From NCBI RefSeq assembly GCF_007362775.1, contig NZ_CP041692.1, positions 5,057,195-5,121,194 of the forward strand: 64,000 bases of DNA. The letters are read 5' to 3'. Under the pieces are notes generated by a model. That model made no database searches and was not told the DNA's origin. It saw nothing but the letters and a program-made list of their open reading frames with translations. This document shows positions 1 through 8,892 of this stretch, in pieces; the first letter of the stretch is position 1, and the number at the start of each line of letters is the position of its first letter. The translations under genes and the position numbers were made by a program. Origin of the DNA: Microlunatus elymi (lineage in GTDB: Bacteria; Actinomycetota; Actinomycetes; Propionibacteriales; Propionibacteriaceae).

Positions 1-828
1 TTCGCTGCCGACATTGGTCGCGCTGGGCACCGCGATCGGCGATCGCGGTTCGGCCAGGTCGACGATGAGCACCCGCTGCATGGCCACCCGGCGGGCCAGC
101 CCGTCCAGGGTTCCGTCGTAGGCGAGTCGTCCGTGATCAACGACCAGCACCCGTTCGCAGAGCCGTTCGATGTCGCTCATGTCGTGGGTGGTGAGCAACA
201 GCGTGGTGCCGCGCTCGGCCCGTTCGGCGATCAGGAACTGCCGCAGCCGCTCCTTGCTGATCATGTCCAGCCCGATGGTCGGTTCGTCCAAGATCAACAA
301 CCGCGGCCGGTGCACCAGCGCGGCTGCCACCTCACCGCGCATCCGCTCACCCAACGACAACTGGCGTACCGGAGTGTTGAGGAATCCCGACAACTCCAGC
401 CCGTCGATCAGTTCGTCGATCCGCGGCTTCGCTGCCTCGGCACTGATCCGGTGGACCGCGGCCAGGATGGTGAACGACTCGCCCAGCGGGAGGTCCCACC
501 ACAGTTGACTTCGCTGGCCGAAGACGACGCCGATCTCGCAGGCCAGGGTCCGGCGTTGCGGCACCGGATCGAAGCCGCAAGTCCGGACTCGCCCGGAGCT
601 AGGCACGAGGATGCCGGTGAGCATCTTGATCGTGGTCGACTTTCCGGCCCCGTTGGCGCCGATGTAGCCGCACGCCTCACCGGCGTTGATGCTGGCGGTG
701 ATGCCGTCCACCGCATGCACCACCCGCTTGTCGCGGCGGATCCGGCCGGCTTTGGCGCGGACGACGAAGGATCGCCGCAGTTCGTCCAACTGGATGATCG
801 GGTCGGACTTGTGTTCGATCGTCTCCAT
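1..828 (-). CDS. ABC-2 type exporter ATP-binding protein (3' end cut by window edge)
   Basis: Nucleotide-binding subunit of an ABC exporter, energising the two permeases encoded just upstream at 831-2457. 276 codons are visible; the C-terminus lies beyond base 1. The ATG at 828 follows GGAGG by six bases. Walker A is GANGAGKST at residues 57-65. The ABC signature is LSLGE rather than LSGGQ, and a Walker B LLILDEPTIGLD and switch region LLTTHD follow. The modified signature and the long N-terminal region before Walker A fit the COG4586 subgroup, which pairs with COG4587/COG3694 permeases. Two bases separate it from the permease stop, so the three genes form one operon. The substrate cannot be told from sequence; related systems export drugs or lipophilic cations. 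Confidence 0.93.
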   Translation of the reverse strand, partial: METIEHKSDPIIQLDELRRSFVVRAKAGRIRRDKRVVHAVDGITASINAGEACGYIGANGAGKSTTIKMLTGILVPSSGRVRTCGFDPVPQRRTLACEIGVVFGQRSQLWWDLPLGESFTILAAVHRISAEAAKPRIDELIDGLELSGFLNTPVRQLSLGERMRGEVAAALVHRPRLLILDEPTIGLDMISKERLRQFLIAERAERGTTLLLTTHDMSDIERLCERVLVVDHGRLAYDGTLDGLARRVAMQRVLIVDLAEPRSPIAVPSATNVGSE

Positions 829-830
829 GA

Positions 831-1670
831 TCAACCTCCGGCTCCGGTGTAGTGGCGAACGCCCAATCGCCAGATCAGATAGGCCAGCAGCCAGCTCCAG
901 ACCGCGAACACCGGCGCAAACCAGCCGAGCCACGCCGGCAGGAACGTCGGGCCGTCCAGTCCCAAGATCAACAAGCACGGCAGGTACGCGGTGACGGTGA
1001 CGGGAAAGACGAAGGTGAACAGCACCCGCAGCGGCGCCAGCAGCACACTGCCGGGAAGGTGGCCGGCGTAAGAACCCCCGTACACAAAGGCATTGGTGAA
1101 TTCTGACCCGTCGATGATCCAGAACTGGATCCCGCCCGCCAGGACGAACAGAGCGGCGTAGATCGCGGCCCCGTAGATCGGCGTGGTGATCAACAGGTAG
1201 ATGTTCTGCGCACTCAGATCGAGGTCCAGCCAGAACACCATCGCGATCGCGACCAGCAGACCCAGCAGGGCCCGCCCGACCCGGCGGAGCTGGAAGTCGG
1301 AGGTGATCATCTGCGCCAGCACCGGCATCGGCCGGACCAGGAACGCCTCCAGCTTGCCTTCCCGGATGTAGCGCGGGATCTGATCGGTCTGGCCGAAGAT
1401 CAGGTCTGCGAGGCTGAAACCGAGATTGGCCAACCCGAACACCAGCGTGGCCTGGCCGAAGGTCATTCCGCCCAACGTCGGCGTGTTGGTCAGCAGCACG
1501 TAGATCTCGACGAACTCCAACGCCCCGGTGAAGAACGAGTTCACCGCGTTGATCCAGAAGCTGGAACGGTAGGTCAGCTGGGCGCGGATCCGCGACCGCA
1601 GCACGGTCGCGTACGACTCCCGTACCGAGATCGAGGTCGGATCTCGACGAACCGATTGCAGCTCAGCCAC
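831..1670 (-). CDS. ABC-2 family exporter permease (COG3694-like)
   Basis: A 279-residue integral membrane protein with about six hydrophobic segments. It forms half of the membrane channel of the exporter whose ATPase follows at 1-828. The conserved stretch YIREGKLEAFLVRPMPV after the second membrane segment is typical of this permease family and resembles the equivalent loop in the partner permease (RTGEIAIDLSRPLDLQ). It overlaps the upstream permease gene by eight bases, which indicates translational coupling. No periplasmic binding protein is nearby, as expected for an exporter. Confidence 0.88.
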   Translation of the reverse strand: MAELQSVRRDPTSISVRESYATVLRSRIRAQLTYRSSFWINAVNSFFTGALEFVEIYVLLTNTPTLGGMTFGQATLVFGLANLGFSLADLIFGQTDQIPRYIREGKLEAFLVRPMPVLAQMITSDFQLRRVGRALLGLLVAIAMVFWLDLDLSAQNIYLLITTPIYGAAIYAALFVLAGGIQFWIIDGSEFTNAFVYGGSYAGHLPGSVLLAPLRVLFTFVFPVTVTAYLPCLLILGLDGPTFLPAWLGWFAPVFAVWSWLLAYLIWRLGVRHYTGAGG

Positions 1671-2457
1671 CCTGCACCACCAATCGCGACTGTGCCCGCC
1701 ACATCATCAACCGGGTGATCAACACCAGCACCGCGATCCAGATCAGCTGCACGCCGATGACTTGCAGCGCCGCGCCGCCGATCACCCGACCGGAGATCAC
1801 GTCGATCGGGCTCTGGAACATCGACGGGAACGGCGACGCCTGGGCGATGGTCTGCAGCCAGCCCGGGAAGATGTGCACCGGCACGTAGAAGCCGCTGAGC
1901 AGCGACATCAGCAGCAGGTACAGATTGGCGTAGCCCTGCACGTCGAAGGTCCAGAAGCTGATCAGGTTGACCCCGTAGCGGAGCAGGAAACTGATCGACA
2001 CCGCACAGGCCAGGCTGAAAAGTCCGAGCGGCGCGGCGGTCCAGGAGTCCGGCAGCGCCAGCCCGGTGGTCAGCGCCCCGATGATCAACGGCAACAGGCC
2101 ACGAGCCGGCAGCATCAGCGCTGCCCGCCCGAAATCCCTTGCCCAGTAGGAAAGTTGCAGGTCCAGTGGCCGGGACAGGTCGATCGCGATCTCGCCGGTG
2201 CGAACCCGCTCGGACACCTCGTGCTGACTCATCAGCCCGATGCCGGCGAGCAGTCCCTGGCCGAGCCAGACGTACGTCGATGCCTCGGCCTTGTCGTAGC
2301 CGGCGATGGTTCCGCCGGCACCGATCAGCGCGGCGTAGAAAACGCTGAACCGGATGAAGCCGAAGATGCTGTTGGTGAAGACTCCGGCGGCCAGCGCCAG
2401 CCGATAGGTGCTCTGCCGCCTGAACTCTGCCGAAGCGAGGAGGAAGTAGCGGCGCAC
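1663..2457 (-). CDS. ABC-2 family exporter permease (COG4587-like)
   Basis: First gene of the three-gene exporter operon; 264 residues with about six membrane spans. The cytoplasmic loop VRTGEIAIDLSRPLDLQLSYW matches the family pattern in which a 'G-x-(I/L)-x-x-x-L-x-R-P' loop contacts the ATPase. The heterodimeric arrangement of two different permeases plus one ATPase is the normal organisation of this subgroup. Its promoter must lie in 2458-2594, shared with the divergent TMEM175 gene. Confidence 0.87.
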   Translation of the reverse strand: MRRYFLLASAEFRRQSTYRLALAAGVFTNSIFGFIRFSVFYAALIGAGGTIAGYDKAEASTYVWLGQGLLAGIGLMSQHEVSERVRTGEIAIDLSRPLDLQLSYWARDFGRAALMLPARGLLPLIIGALTTGLALPDSWTAAPLGLFSLACAVSISFLLRYGVNLISFWTFDVQGYANLYLLLMSLLSGFYVPVHIFPGWLQTIAQASPFPSMFQSPIDVISGRVIGGAALQVIGVQLIWIAVLVLITRLMMWRAQSRLVVQGG

Positions 2458-2581
2458 AAACGCAAGAACTTAGGACCTGCGGTTCCGGCCGTCAATGGCT
2501 TTGGCGTGTTGATGCGTACCACGGGCGTGTCCCCGGGCGGCCGAGCCCGAGAACCAGCGGCTCGGTCCCCGGCCGGGCCCC

Positions 2582-2587
2582 TAAGAT
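2582..2587 (+). promoter_or_regulatory. -10 box of a leaderless promoter (TMEM175 gene)
   Basis: TAAGAT followed by seven bases and then the ATG at 2595. A TANNNT hexamer at this distance places the transcription start at the start codon. No Shine-Dalgarno sequence is present. Confidence 0.6.
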
Positions 2588-2594
2588 CACCGCC

Positions 2595-3206
2595 ATGCCG
2601 ACTAGCCGACTCGAGGCGTTCAGCGACGGTGTACTGGCGATCATCATCACCATCATGGTGCTGGAGCTCAAGATCCCGCACGGCCCCACGGCGCACGACC
2701 TGCTGGCCGCCGCTCCGGGCCTGCTGACCTACCTGCTGAGCTTCGTCTACATCGGCATCTACTGGAACAACCACCACCATCTGTTCCAGTTGGTGTCGAC
2801 GGTCAACGGTGCCGTTCTCTGGGCCAATCTGCACCTCCTGTTCTGGCTGTCGCTGCTGCCGTTCACCACCGCCTGGATGGACGACGAGCGACTCGCCCCG
2901 CTCCCCACCGCCGTGTACGGGGTGGACCTGCTGCTCTGTGCGATCGCCTGGTACGTCCTGCAGCAGGTGATCTTCCGGGCCGAGGGTGCGGGCTCTCGGC
3001 TGCGACGGGTCGTCGGCACGGACCTGAAGGGCAAACTGTCGCCGTTGCTCTACGTCCTCGGAATCGCCGCCGCGGCGTGGCAGACCTGGATCTCGATCGT
3101 GCTCTACACGGTCGTGGCGCTGGCCTGGCTGGTGCCCGACCGTCGGTTCGAGCGTGCGATCGCCGCTGCCGCCGATTCCTCCGACGGCGACGGCTCGGAC
3201 CGGTAG
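2595..3206 (+). CDS. TMEM175/DUF1211 family cation channel
   Basis: A 203-residue membrane protein of the TMEM175 family. The hallmark motif RLEAFSDG lies at residues 5-12, in the first of about six membrane segments, with the conserved NNHHHLF stretch in the second-third segment region. Bacterial TMEM175 proteins are potassium-permeable channels; some conduct protons. It is a single-gene unit transcribed away from the ABC exporter. The mRNA is probably leaderless, since a -10 box lies seven bases before the ATG. The C-terminus is short, acidic and Ser-rich. Confidence 0.88.
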   Translation: MPTSRLEAFSDGVLAIIITIMVLELKIPHGPTAHDLLAAAPGLLTYLLSFVYIGIYWNNHHHLFQLVSTVNGAVLWANLHLLFWLSLLPFTTAWMDDERLAPLPTAVYGVDLLLCAIAWYVLQQVIFRAEGAGSRLRRVVGTDLKGKLSPLLYVLGIAAAAWQTWISIVLYTVVALAWLVPDRRFERAIAAAADSSDGDGSDR

Positions 3207-3277
3207 CTCAACCACCTGGCGGAAATTCGACCACCGGTCTAAACTGTCGGTCGAACCGCAAGTCGAGGAGGCTGCTG

Positions 3278-4456
3278 ATGAACGTGCTGATCGTGGGAGC
3301 CGGGATCGCCGGCCCGACGCTCGCGTACTGGTTGCTCCGGGCCGGCCACCAGCCGACTCTGGTCGAGCGCGCCCCGGAGCTGCGCCGCGGCGGATACCTG
3401 ATCGATTTCTGGGGAGCGGGTTTCGACGTGGCCGACCGGATGGGCATCGTGCCGGAATTGCGCCGGCGTGGTTACGTGATGCATGAGGCGCGGTCGGTCG
3501 GCCGGGACGGTCGGCTGATCGGCTCGATCAAGACCTCGGCCATCATGGGCGCACTGGACCGATACGTGAGCATCGCTCGTACGGATCTGGCCGCGACGAT
3601 CTACGCCGCACTCGACGGCGGTGCCGAGCTGATCCTCGACGACACGGTGCGGGCGCTGGATGACGACGGCGATCGGGTCCGGGTCACCTTCGAGAACTCG
3701 GCATCGCGGGACTTCGATCTCGTCGTCGGCGCGGACGGCCTGCACTCGCAGATCCGCCGGCTTGCCTTCGGCCCGGACGAGCAGTTCGAGCAGTACCAGG
3801 ACATGGTCGTCTCGGTGTTCGACATCGAGGGCTATCGCCCGCGTGACGAACTCGTTGCGTTGATGCATGCGGAGCCCGGCTTCCAGGTCGTCCGGGTCTC
3901 GTTGCGTGACGACGTCACGATGGTGATCTTCACGGTCCGGCACGACGGACCGGTGCCACTGGGCAGCGTCGCCGAGCAGCAGGCGCTACTGCGCGAGCGT
4001 TTGCGAGGCGCGGGCTGGGAGACCTCGGCACTGCTGGACGCCATGCCGCAGGCGCGGAGCTTCTACTTCGATGCGGTCAGCCAGATCGAGATGCCGTCCT
4101 GGACGCGGGGCCGGGTCGCGCTGGTCGGCGATGCGGCGGCGTGTCCTTCCCTGTTGGCCGGGCAGGGCTCTGCGCTGGCGATGGTCGAGTCCTATGTGCT
4201 CGCCGCAGAGCTGGCGCGCTCTGCCGGTGATCATCAGCAGGCGTTCGCTCGCTACCGGGCGACGCTGGCGACGTTCCTGCAGTCCAAGCAGGCCGCGGCA
4301 CGGCGGCTCGGCCTGGCGTTCGCACCCAGGAACCGCTTCCAACTGCTGGTTCGGGACACCACGATGCGGTTTATGGGGATCCCCAAGGTGACCGAGCTGG
4401 CGATGGGTCGCAGCTTCCGCGATGCCATCGAGTTGCCCGACTTCGCGGCTGTCTGA
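3278..4456 (+). CDS. FAD-dependent aromatic-type monooxygenase (PHBH/TetX-like)
   Basis: A 392-residue flavoprotein monooxygenase that would hydroxylate an aromatic or polyketide substrate using NAD(P)H and O2. The FAD-binding Rossmann motif GAGIAGP is at residues 7-13. The 'DG' motif appears as VVGADGLHSQIRR and the second FAD motif as GRVALVGDAAACPSLLAGQG. The ATG at 3278 was chosen because AGGAGG lies seven bases upstream and the Rossmann fold starts immediately; a longer frame reaching back into the previous gene has no family support. It is followed after 12 bases by a tetR gene, so the pair is probably one operon. Similar enzymes inactivate tetracyclines or rifamycins, but also act in catabolism; the substrate is unknown. 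Confidence 0.9.
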   Translation: MNVLIVGAGIAGPTLAYWLLRAGHQPTLVERAPELRRGGYLIDFWGAGFDVADRMGIVPELRRRGYVMHEARSVGRDGRLIGSIKTSAIMGALDRYVSIARTDLAATIYAALDGGAELILDDTVRALDDDGDRVRVTFENSASRDFDLVVGADGLHSQIRRLAFGPDEQFEQYQDMVVSVFDIEGYRPRDELVALMHAEPGFQVVRVSLRDDVTMVIFTVRHDGPVPLGSVAEQQALLRERLRGAGWETSALLDAMPQARSFYFDAVSQIEMPSWTRGRVALVGDAAACPSLLAGQGSALAMVESYVLAAELARSAGDHQQAFARYRATLATFLQSKQAAARRLGLAFAPRNRFQLLVRDTTMRFMGIPKVTELAMGRSFRDAIELPDFAAV

Positions 4457-4468
4457 GGAGTCGATCAG

Positions 4469-5104
4469 ATGGTGCGACCCCGATTCGCCAAGCTCCCTCC
4501 CGCGCAGCAGCAGGCCATCCTGTCGGCCGCGTCGGCGGAGTTCGCCGCGCACGGCTTCCACGACAGTTCGCTCAATCGCGTGATCGAGACGGCCGGCATC
4601 TCCAAAGGCTCGCTGTACTACTACTTCGACGGCAAGGAAGACCTGTACGCCCATGTCGTACGGGTCGAGCTCGAGCAGGTCTTTGCTCGGGTCGGCCCGT
4701 TCGATCTGCCGACCGACCCCGATCCGGACACCTATTGGGCGGCACTGGAGGCGTACTACCTGCAGCTGATGACCAGCCTCGAGGCAACTCCGCAACTGGC
4801 GGCGCTGATCCGCGGCTGGCTCGTCGCCTCGTCGACGCCGGCGATGCAGCAACTCCAAACCGAGCTCGAGCGGTCGGTCACCCCCTGGATGGAACGCGTT
4901 CTCGCCCGAGGACAGCAGATTGGAGCCGTCCGGACCGACCTGCCGTCAAGCCTGTTGATCGCGGTGGTCGGCGGGATGGGTCAGGCGATGGACGGCTGGC
5001 TGCTGACTCAATCAGCCGGCTCTCCCGACGCTGAATCTGCTGAGCGTCTACCCCGGCTGATCAGTGCGCTGGTCGGGATGATCCGTCGAGCACTGCGTCC
5101 GTGA
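4469..5104 (+). CDS. TetR family transcriptional regulator
   Basis: A 211-residue repressor. The N-terminal helix-turn-helix (about residues 14-58) contains the family pattern AGISKGSLYYYFDGKEDLY. The C-terminal ligand-binding domain is not assignable to a named subfamily. It is 12 bases downstream of the FAD monooxygenase and probably autoregulates that operon in response to the enzyme's substrate. Its 3' end overlaps the 3' end of the opposing XRE gene by 44 bases, so the two transcripts would be antisense to each other there. Confidence 0.92.
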   Translation: MVRPRFAKLPPAQQQAILSAASAEFAAHGFHDSSLNRVIETAGISKGSLYYYFDGKEDLYAHVVRVELEQVFARVGPFDLPTDPDPDTYWAALEAYYLQLMTSLEATPQLAALIRGWLVASSTPAMQQLQTELERSVTPWMERVLARGQQIGAVRTDLPSSLLIAVVGGMGQAMDGWLLTQSAGSPDAESAERLPRLISALVGMIRRALRP

Positions 5105-5315
5105 CCTCTCGGTCCGACTCCCAACGCAGAAGGTCACCCGGTTGACAGTCCAGGACCTCGCACAAGGCAGCCAGGGTTGAGAATCGGACGGCCTTGGCGC
5201 GTCCGTTCTTCAGGACGGCCAGGTTCGCCGGGGTGATGCCGATCCGTTCGGACAAGGTGCCGACCGACATCTTCCGCTTGGCGAGCATCACGTCGATGTC
5301 CACGACGATCGGCAT
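5061..5315 (-). CDS. XRE-type helix-turn-helix regulator (YozG-like)
   Basis: An 84-residue DNA-binding protein of the compact Cro/C1 type. The HTH spans about residues 10-65: SVGTLSERIGITPANLAVLKNG is the helix-turn-helix and LCEVLDCQPGDLL the closing helix, as in YozG-like regulators. The ATG overlaps the stop of the DUF2975 gene by one base, so the two are translationally coupled. HTH/DUF2975 pairs are common in Gram-positive bacteria; the function is unknown. It probably binds the palindrome at 5852-5874 that covers the operon promoter (inference). Confidence 0.88.
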   Translation of the reverse strand: MPIVVDIDVMLAKRKMSVGTLSERIGITPANLAVLKNGRAKAVRFSTLAALCEVLDCQPGDLLRWESDREVTDAVLDGSSRPAH

Positions 5316-5821
5316 CAGATCACCTCGTCCAACTCGGACTGAAGATGCTTTGCCTCCGAGTCGAGCGCCACCGCCTGCGCCAGGAGCACACGTAACACCA
5401 ACACGATCAACGCGACGCCCGCCACCACCAGAGCAAGCCCACAGATGATGGCCACCAGTCCCGGCGCGATCTCGTCCCCGGGCGTCGTCCGGTTGCTGTA
5501 TGCGGCGACCACCGCGACCCCGAACGTGAGCACCGACGCCGCGGCGATCGCGCCGATCACCACATCGACGTAGCGGAACGCCGCGTGAGAGAAGACCGTG
5601 CCGCGCCGCACCATGGTCAGCAGCCGCCAGATGCAGACGGCGGTGACCTGCATCGTGCCGACGCCGAGCACCACGATCACCACGAACGGCACGCGGATGC
5701 CGTCAGCCGTTCCTTCCATGTCCCGCCAGATCAGCGGTGCCATCACGCATTGCACCACCAGCGATCCCGCCAGCGCGACGACCAACACGATCCGCAGCGC
5801 CAAGATTGCAAGCCTGCCCAT
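5315..5821 (-). CDS. DUF2975 family membrane protein
   Basis: A 168-residue protein with four predicted membrane segments (about residues 7-30, 44-66, 84-107 and 120-146) and a charged C-terminal tail. The loop WRLLTMVRRGTVFS between segments two and three is the DUF2975 hallmark. Translation starts at an ATG six bases after GAGGG. It is the first gene of a two-gene operon with the XRE regulator. It has no known biochemical role; the pairing suggests a membrane sensor or immunity-like partner for the regulator. Confidence 0.85.
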   Translation of the reverse strand: MGRLAILALRIVLVVALAGSLVVQCVMAPLIWRDMEGTADGIRVPFVVIVVLGVGTMQVTAVCIWRLLTMVRRGTVFSHAAFRYVDVVIGAIAAASVLTFGVAVVAAYSNRTTPGDEIAPGLVAIICGLALVVAGVALIVLVLRVLLAQAVALDSEAKHLQSELDEVI

Positions 5822-5851
5822 TTCAACCCTCGGTTGTCGTGAAACAGTAGT

Positions 5852-5880
5852 AATCTATCGATATTCGAGAGATTGAACAA
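5852..5880 (-). promoter_or_regulatory. Consensus-like promoter with overlapping palindromic operator (DUF2975-XRE operon)
   Basis: On the minus strand TTGTTC (5880-5875) and TAGATT (5857-5852) are separated by exactly 17 bases. A 23-base imperfect palindrome (5852-5874; nine of eleven arm positions pair) fills the spacer and the -10 box. A protein bound there would block RNA polymerase, so autorepression by the XRE product is likely. Confidence 0.6.
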
Positions 5881-5899
5881 GAACTAAGGCACTTTCCAG

Positions 5900-5920
5900 C
5901 TCTTCGACAAGCTCAGGGCC
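5900..5920. repeat. CTTCGACAAGCTCAGG dispersed repeat, copy 1
   Basis: The word CTTCGACAAGCTCAGGGCC lies between the purB stop and the DUF2975 promoter. It recurs with one base changed at 13375-13395 and 20281-20300. The element is recognisable from many high-GC genomes. Confidence 0.65.
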
Positions 5921-5938
5921 CCTGATCGGGAAGTCCGC

Positions 5939-7372
5939 TCAGAGGATGTCGCCGGGGCGGTAGGCGGCGGCCTCGGGGTGAGCCGCGGCGATGGCCTCGA
6001 CCTCGGCGGCCAGGGTACGGATCTGGCTGACGGCGGTGCCGGCGAGCTCCAGCGGGTTGGCCAGCACGGTGTCAAGTTCCTGACGATTCAGACCCAGCCG
6101 CGGATCGGCGGCGAAGCGGTCGAGCAGATCGTTCTCACGCTTGCCCGTCTCGCGCATCTCCAGCGCGACGGCGACGGCATGCTCCTTGATCGCCTCGTGC
6201 GCGGCCTCCCGGCCGGTACCACTGCGTACGGCGGCCATCAACACCTTGGTGGTGGTCAGGAACGGCAGGTAGCGCTCCAGTTCGGTGTTGATCACCGCGG
6301 GGAACGGGCCGAAGTCTCCGAGCACCGAGAGGAACGTCTCGAACAAGCCGTCCAGGGCGAAGAACGCGTCGGGCAACGCGACCCGGCGCACCACCGAGTC
6401 CGAGACGTCGCCCTCGTTCCACTGATCGCCGGCGAGTTCTCCGATCATCGACACGTAACCGCGGATCACCACCGACAGCCCGTTGATCCGTTCGCAGGAT
6501 CGGGTGTTCATCTTGTGCGGCATCGCCGAGGAGCCGACCTGACCCGGCCGGAAACCCTCGGTGACCAACTCGTTGCCGGCCATCAGCCGGATGCTGGTGG
6601 CGACGTTGGAGGGCGCTGCGGCGACCTGGGCCAGTGCGCTGACCACGTCGTAGTCGAGCGATCGGGGGTAGACCTGGCCGGTCGAGGTGAACACCTCGCT
6701 GAAGCCGAGGTGTTCGGCGATCCGGCGTTCCAGTTCGGCGACCTTGGCCTCGTCGCCGTTCATCAGGTCGAGCATGTCCTGGCTGGTGCCGACCGGACCC
6801 TTGATTCCGCGCAGCGGGTAGCGGTTGATCAATTCGGTCACTCGGGCATAGCTGACCAGCGCCTCGTCCGCGGCGGTGGCGAACCGCTTGCCCAAGGTGG
6901 TGACCTGCGCGGCGACGTTGTGCGAACGACCGGCCATCGGCAGCTCGCCGTGCTCGGCTGCCAACCGGGTGAGCTGCACGAGAGCGGCAACGATCCGATC
7001 GCGGATGATCCGCAGCGCGGAGACGATCTGCAGCTGTTCGACGTTCTCGGTCAGGTCGCGGCTGGTCATCCCCTTGTGGATGTGCTCGTAGCCCGCCAGC
7101 GCGTTGAACTCCTCGATCCGCGCCTTCACGTCGTGCCGCGTGATCCGCTCGCGGGCGGCGATGCTGGCCAGATCGACCGTGCCGATCACCTTCTCGTACG
7201 CGGCGATCACGGCGTCCGGATCGTCACCACCGAAGTCGACCCCGAGATCGCGTTGTGCCACCAGTACGGTGATCCACAACCGACGTTCGGTGATGATCTT
7301 GTTCTCCGGCGACCAGAGCTGCTGCATCTGGGCCGAGGCGTACCGGTTGGCGAGGACGTTCGGGACGCTCAT
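5939..7372 (-). CDS. purB: Adenylosuccinate lyase
   Basis: A 477-residue enzyme that cleaves SAICAR to AICAR and adenylosuccinate to AMP, each releasing fumarate (IMP and AMP synthesis). The fumarase/aspartase superfamily signature SSAMPHKMN is present at about residue 270, with KGMTSRDLTENVEQ and GRSHNVAAQ as substrate-binding regions. Length is normal. The ATG at 7372 was chosen; an in-frame TTG two codons earlier is less likely. The purD stop codon ends two bases before this ATG (TGATCATG), so purD and purB are co-transcribed and coupled. Confidence 0.97.
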   Translation of the reverse strand: MSVPNVLANRYASAQMQQLWSPENKIITERRLWITVLVAQRDLGVDFGGDDPDAVIAAYEKVIGTVDLASIAARERITRHDVKARIEEFNALAGYEHIHKGMTSRDLTENVEQLQIVSALRIIRDRIVAALVQLTRLAAEHGELPMAGRSHNVAAQVTTLGKRFATAADEALVSYARVTELINRYPLRGIKGPVGTSQDMLDLMNGDEAKVAELERRIAEHLGFSEVFTSTGQVYPRSLDYDVVSALAQVAAAPSNVATSIRLMAGNELVTEGFRPGQVGSSAMPHKMNTRSCERINGLSVVIRGYVSMIGELAGDQWNEGDVSDSVVRRVALPDAFFALDGLFETFLSVLGDFGPFPAVINTELERYLPFLTTTKVLMAAVRSGTGREAAHEAIKEHAVAVALEMRETGKRENDLLDRFAADPRLGLNRQELDTVLANPLELAGTAVSQIRTLAAEVEAIAAAHPEAAAYRPGDIL

Positions 7373-7374
7373 GA

Positions 7375-8661
7375 TCAACTTTCTTCAGATCCGTTGCGGT
7401 ACGAGGAAATCGCGCCCTCGGCGGCAGCCCGGGCGATGTCGCGACGATAGAACGAGCCGTCGAGTTTGATCTTGGCGATCTCGGCGTAGGCCTGATCCCG
7501 GGCAGCGGCAAGATCGTCGCCGAGCCCGACCACGGTCAGCACCCGGCCGCCGGCGCTGACCAATCCGTCCCGGTCGGCGGTGCCGGCATGGAACGCCGGC
7601 GCGGCGAGTTGCTCCAGCCCGGTGATTCGGCGGCCGGTGATCGGCTTCTGCGGGTATCCCTCGGACGCCAGCACGACGCCGACGGCGGCACCTGGCTTCC
7701 ACCGCAGCGGCGGGTGTCCGGCCAACTTGCCGGTGGCGGCCGCGTACAGCAATTGCCCCAGCGGGGTGTCGAGCTTTCTCAACAGGGGTTGGGTTTCCGG
7801 GTCGCCGAACCGTACGTTGAACTCGACCACTCGAATGCCGCGGGAGGTCAGTGCCAGACCGGCGTAGAGCAACCCGACGAACGGGCTGCCGCGTCGCGCC
7901 AACTCGTCCACGGTCGGTTGCAACACCGTGTCCAGCACGGTCTGCACCAGATCGTCGGGCGCCCACGGCAGCGGGGTGTAGGCGCCCATCCCGCCGGTGT
8001 TCGGCCCGGCATCGCCGTCGCCGACGCGTTTGAAGTCCTGGGCCGGTTGCATCGGCAACACCGTGCTGCCGTCGCAGATCGCGAACAGACTGACCTCGGG
8101 ACCGTCCAGATAGTCCTCGATCACCACTCGCCCGCACTGCGCGGCATGATCAACTGCCGCCTGCAGGTCGTCAGTGACGATCACTCCCTTGCCGGCGGCC
8201 AGACCGTCGTCCTTGACCACGTACGGAGCACCGAACTTCTCCAACGCAGCCCGCACTTCGTCTGCGGAACTGCAGGCAACCGAGTCGGCGGTGGGCACGC
8301 CCGCGGCGGCCATCACGTCCTTGGCGAACTCCTTGCTGCCCTCCAGCCGCGCTGCTGCGCCGCTCGGGCCGAAGCAGGCGATCCCGGCAGCTCGTACCGC
8401 GTCGCAGACCCCGGCGACCAGCGGCGCCTCCGGTCCGACCACGACCAGGTCGACGGCCAACCGGCCGGCCAACTCGGCAACCGCCGAGCCGGAATTCGCA
8501 TCGACGGGGTGGTTGGTGGCGACCGCGGCGGTGCCCGGATTGCCCGGTGCCACATGCACCGCACTGACCGCCGGATCGCGGCTGAGCGCGAGCGCGATGG
8601 CGTGCTCCCGTCCACCGTTGCCGACCACCAGCACCGAGATGCGTTCATCGTCCGTCGCCAC
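7375..8661 (-). CDS. purD: Phosphoribosylamine-glycine ligase
   Basis: A 428-residue ATP-grasp ligase catalysing the second step of purine synthesis (GAR formation). The N-terminus VLVVGNGGREHA is the family start; GPEAPL, KDDGLAAGKGV and the metal/ATP-binding VEFNVRFGDPETQ are all present. The reading frame is open another 41 codons upstream, but the GTG at 8661 gives the usual length. It also lies seven bases after a TAGGCT box, consistent with a leaderless transcript. It forms an operon with purB. Confidence 0.95.
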   Translation of the reverse strand: MATDDERISVLVVGNGGREHAIALALSRDPAVSAVHVAPGNPGTAAVATNHPVDANSGSAVAELAGRLAVDLVVVGPEAPLVAGVCDAVRAAGIACFGPSGAAARLEGSKEFAKDVMAAAGVPTADSVACSSADEVRAALEKFGAPYVVKDDGLAAGKGVIVTDDLQAAVDHAAQCGRVVIEDYLDGPEVSLFAICDGSTVLPMQPAQDFKRVGDGDAGPNTGGMGAYTPLPWAPDDLVQTVLDTVLQPTVDELARRGSPFVGLLYAGLALTSRGIRVVEFNVRFGDPETQPLLRKLDTPLGQLLYAAATGKLAGHPPLRWKPGAAVGVVLASEGYPQKPITGRRITGLEQLAAPAFHAGTADRDGLVSAGGRVLTVVGLGDDLAAARDQAYAEIAKIKLDGSFYRRDIARAAAEGAISSYRNGSEES

Positions 8662-8668
8662 GGCCGGA

Positions 8669-8674
8669 AGCCTA
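8669..8674 (-). promoter_or_regulatory. -10 box of a leaderless promoter (purD)
   Basis: On the minus strand TAGGCT is followed by seven bases and the GTG at 8661. It supports that start codon over longer alternatives. Confidence 0.5.
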
Positions 8675-8892
8675 CCGAGCGCGCGGGCAGCGGCAGAATC
8701 GATCGGCGGTCGGCATCGTCGGTCGGGCCACAGGTCACGGTTGATCACGTCTTGGCCACAAACGTTTGCAGACCCGGCGCTCAATCCGTACAGTCAGCCA
8801 GAACAGCAAGGTCTTGGCACACCCTGGGCCCGCTGCCCAGCCGCGCTCCGAGACGGAGCCGCCCGATCACACCGACCAATGGGGGTCGCAAC

